64,000 bases of DNA from Pseudomonas putida (GTDB lineage: Bacteria > Pseudomonadota > Gammaproteobacteria > Pseudomonadales > Pseudomonadaceae), in contig NZ_CP011789.1 of the NCBI RefSeq assembly GCF_001636055.1, positions 2,108,001 to 2,172,000 on the forward strand, given 5' to 3'. The translations under genes and the position numbers were made by a program. Each line of letters opens with the position of its first letter. Position 1 is the first letter of the stretch. The notes beneath the pieces are model-generated. The model did no database searches and was not told where the DNA came from. It was given only the letters and a program-made list of their open reading frames with translations. Below, piece by piece: positions 62,404-64,000 of this stretch.

Positions 62404-64000
62404 TTACAGGGCTGCGCCAATACGGCCTTTGCGCAGGGCGTCGATCACCGCGTCCTTCGGCCCGTCGGCCACCACCTTGCCGTTGTCGAGTACCACCAGC
62501 CGATCCACCAGGCTGAGCATCGAGCTGCGGTGGGTGACCAGCAGCAGGGTCTTGCCGGGCACCCAGGCCAGCAGGCGTTGGCGCAGTTGGTCTTCGCTGC
62601 TGTTGTCCATGTGGCTGGTGGGTTCGTCGAGGATCAGGATCGGCGGCTCCAGCAACAGTGCACGGGCCAGCAGGACGGCCTGGCGCTGGCCGCCGGAGAG
62701 CAGTTGGCCGCGCTCGCCCAGCGGGCGGTCGAAGCCCTGCGGGTGTTGGCGGGCCAGTTCGCTGACTCCGGTCAGCTCAGCGACTTCGAGCATGCGCGCA
62801 TCGCTGACGTGGCGTGCGCCCAGGGTCAGGTTGTCGCGCAGGCTGCCTGCCAGCAGGGGCATGTCGTGGGCGACATAGCCAAGCTGATTGCGCAGGTCGG
62901 CGATATCCAGCTGGCGCAGGTCAAGGTTGTCCAGCAGCACCTGGCCTTCGTCAGGGTGATGAAACCCCATCAACAATCGCCCGAGCGTGCTCTTGCCCGA
63001 ACCGCTGCGGCCGATGATGCCGATGCGCTCGCCGGGCTTGATCGACAGGCTGATATCGTTCAGTGCCGCGGCGACCTGACCGGGGTAGCGGAACGTCACG
63101 TGGCTGATGCCCAGGCCGCCTTGCAGCACCGTATGCTCCAGCGCCTGCTGACCGGGTTGGCGCTCCTGCGGCAAGCTCATCAGTGCGTCGGTGCTGCGCA
63201 TGGTCAGTTGTGCTTGTTGGTAGCGGGTGATCAGCCCGGCGATCTGGCCCAGCGGCGCCAGCACCCGGCTGCCGAGCATGTAGCAGGCGACCAGCGCGCC
63301 CACGCTGAGGCTGCCGGCGATGATCGAGTAGACCCCCGCGACGATGGTGGCCATGCCGCAGAACTGCTGGATGAACAGCGTGCCGTTGCTGGCCAGGGCC
63401 GACAGGTTGCGGGCATGGGCATCGAGACGGGCGATGGCGCCGTTGGTGTGTTCCCACTGGTATTGGCGCTCGCTTTCGGCGCCACAGGCCTTGAGGGTTT
63501 CCAGGCCGCCAAGGGTTTCGATCAGCAAGGCCTGGCGCACGGCGCCGAGGCTCAGGCTTTTCTGCACCGTGTCTCGCAGGCGTATCTGGATGAACAACGC
63601 CACGCCCACCGCCAGGGGGAAGGCGACCAGCGGGATAACCACCAGCCAGCCGCCGAGCAGGCCGATGACCAGCAACATCAGCACCACGAAGGGCAGGTCG
63701 ATGATGCTGGTCAGGGTCACGGCGGTGAGGAATTCGCGCAGGCCCTGGAAGTCGTGGATGCTCTGGGCGAAGCCGCCGATGCTGGCCGGACGTGCTTTCA
63801 TGGCCATGCCGGTGATGCGTTCGAACAGCGTGGCCGACAGGATCAGGTCGGTCTTCTTGCCGGCCTGGTCCAGCAGGTGTGCCCGGACCATGCGCAGCAC
63901 CAATTCGAAGGCGGTACCGATGAACAGGCCGATGACCAGCACCCACAGGGTCGAGAGGGCCTGGTTGGGCACCACGCGGTCGTAGGTCTGCATCACGAAC
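62404..64000 (-). CDS. lapB: Type I secretion ABC transporter (LapB-like), C-terminal part
   Basis: The reading frame enters at the right edge and ends at 62404, giving 532 codons. It covers most of the membrane domain (about five or six helices) and a complete ATPase domain with GRSGSGKST (Walker A), LSGGQRQAVLLARALL (signature) and LILDEPTSHMD (Walker B). The N-terminal peptidase-like domain usual in LapB/HlyB proteins (about 180 residues) lies outside the window. It is followed after 54 bases by the lapC-like gene, the expected order. It energises one-step export of large adhesins or RTX-type proteins. Confidence 0.88.
   Translation of the reverse strand, partial: FVMQTYDRVVPNQALSTLWVLVIGLFIGTAFELVLRMVRAHLLDQAGKKTDLILSATLFERITGMAMKARPASIGGFAQSIHDFQGLREFLTAVTLTSIIDLPFVVLMLLVIGLLGGWLVVIPLVAFPLAVGVALFIQIRLRDTVQKSLSLGAVRQALLIETLGGLETLKACGAESERQYQWEHTNGAIARLDAHARNLSALASNGTLFIQQFCGMATIVAGVYSIIAGSLSVGALVACYMLGSRVLAPLGQIAGLITRYQQAQLTMRSTDALMSLPQERQPGQQALEHTVLQGGLGISHVTFRYPGQVAAALNDISLSIKPGERIGIIGRSGSGKSTLGRLLMGFHHPDEGQVLLDNLDLRQLDIADLRNQLGYVAHDMPLLAGSLRDNLTLGARHVSDARMLEVAELTGVSELARQHPQGFDRPLGERGQLLSGGQRQAVLLARALLLEPPILILDEPTSHMDNSSEDQLRQRLLAWVPGKTLLLVTHRSSMLSLVDRLVVLDNGKVVADGPKDAVIDALRKGRIGAAL

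Overview
The window is a chromosomal segment of a fluorescent Pseudomonas, most likely of the P. putida group. Pointers are the high G+C, codon use ending in C or G, and many P. putida-type REP elements (core GCGGGCTTGCCCGC) in nearly every intergenic gap. One block (guanidinobutyrase, its LysR regulator, a sodium:solute symporter, an energy taxis receptor and a PA1414-like small gene) recalls the P. aeruginosa PA1414-PA1423 region. These comparisons are from memory; no search was run.

Left part (1-26.4 kb): ordinary core and metabolic genes. They are a glutamine-synthetase-like gene cut by the edge, HrpA helicase, a KAS III-like synthase, a porin, a GNAT/FemAB-like protein, an ABC exporter, a LysR/hydrolase/cyclophilin operon, an azoreductase, a LysR-nitronate monooxygenase pair, EamA and AEC carriers, an orphan ModA-like binding protein, an ArsB-like carrier with an MFS partner, a YbdG-like mechanosensitive channel and a DEAD-box helicase. 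Several regulator/target gaps hold 15-16 bp palindromes of LysR type.

Centre (26.5-49.5 kb): a contact-dependent inhibition (CDI) type two-partner secretion locus. TpsB/CdiB (566 aa) is followed by a 4750-aa TpsA/CdiA. CdiA ends in a glycine-rich, hydrophobic C-terminal module and overlaps a tiny membrane protein, the likely immunity protein. Downstream lies a graveyard of displaced cdiA 3' ends. Two further glycine-rich toxin-tip variants each overlap their own small membrane protein. A fourth immunity-type gene is preceded by only the last codons of a lost toxin. A last cdiA fragment carries another DUF637-type region but no recognisable toxin. The toxin tips are nearly identical in DNA up to one point and then diverge, as expected for cassette exchange. 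I read the set as a CDI toxin/immunity family that probably acts on the inner membrane. It is the best candidate in the window for an undescribed system.

Right part (49.5-64 kb): a DMT carrier, and a strongly structured untranslated region before a DUF3077/DUF6124-like small gene. Then come a YbfB-type MFS/LysR divergent pair, a PA1414-like small gene with an Anr/FNR-type box, the gbu guanidinobutyrate genes, an Aer-type receptor, a tRNA aminocarboxypropyltransferase, and LapC/LapB-like type I secretion genes that run off the right edge.
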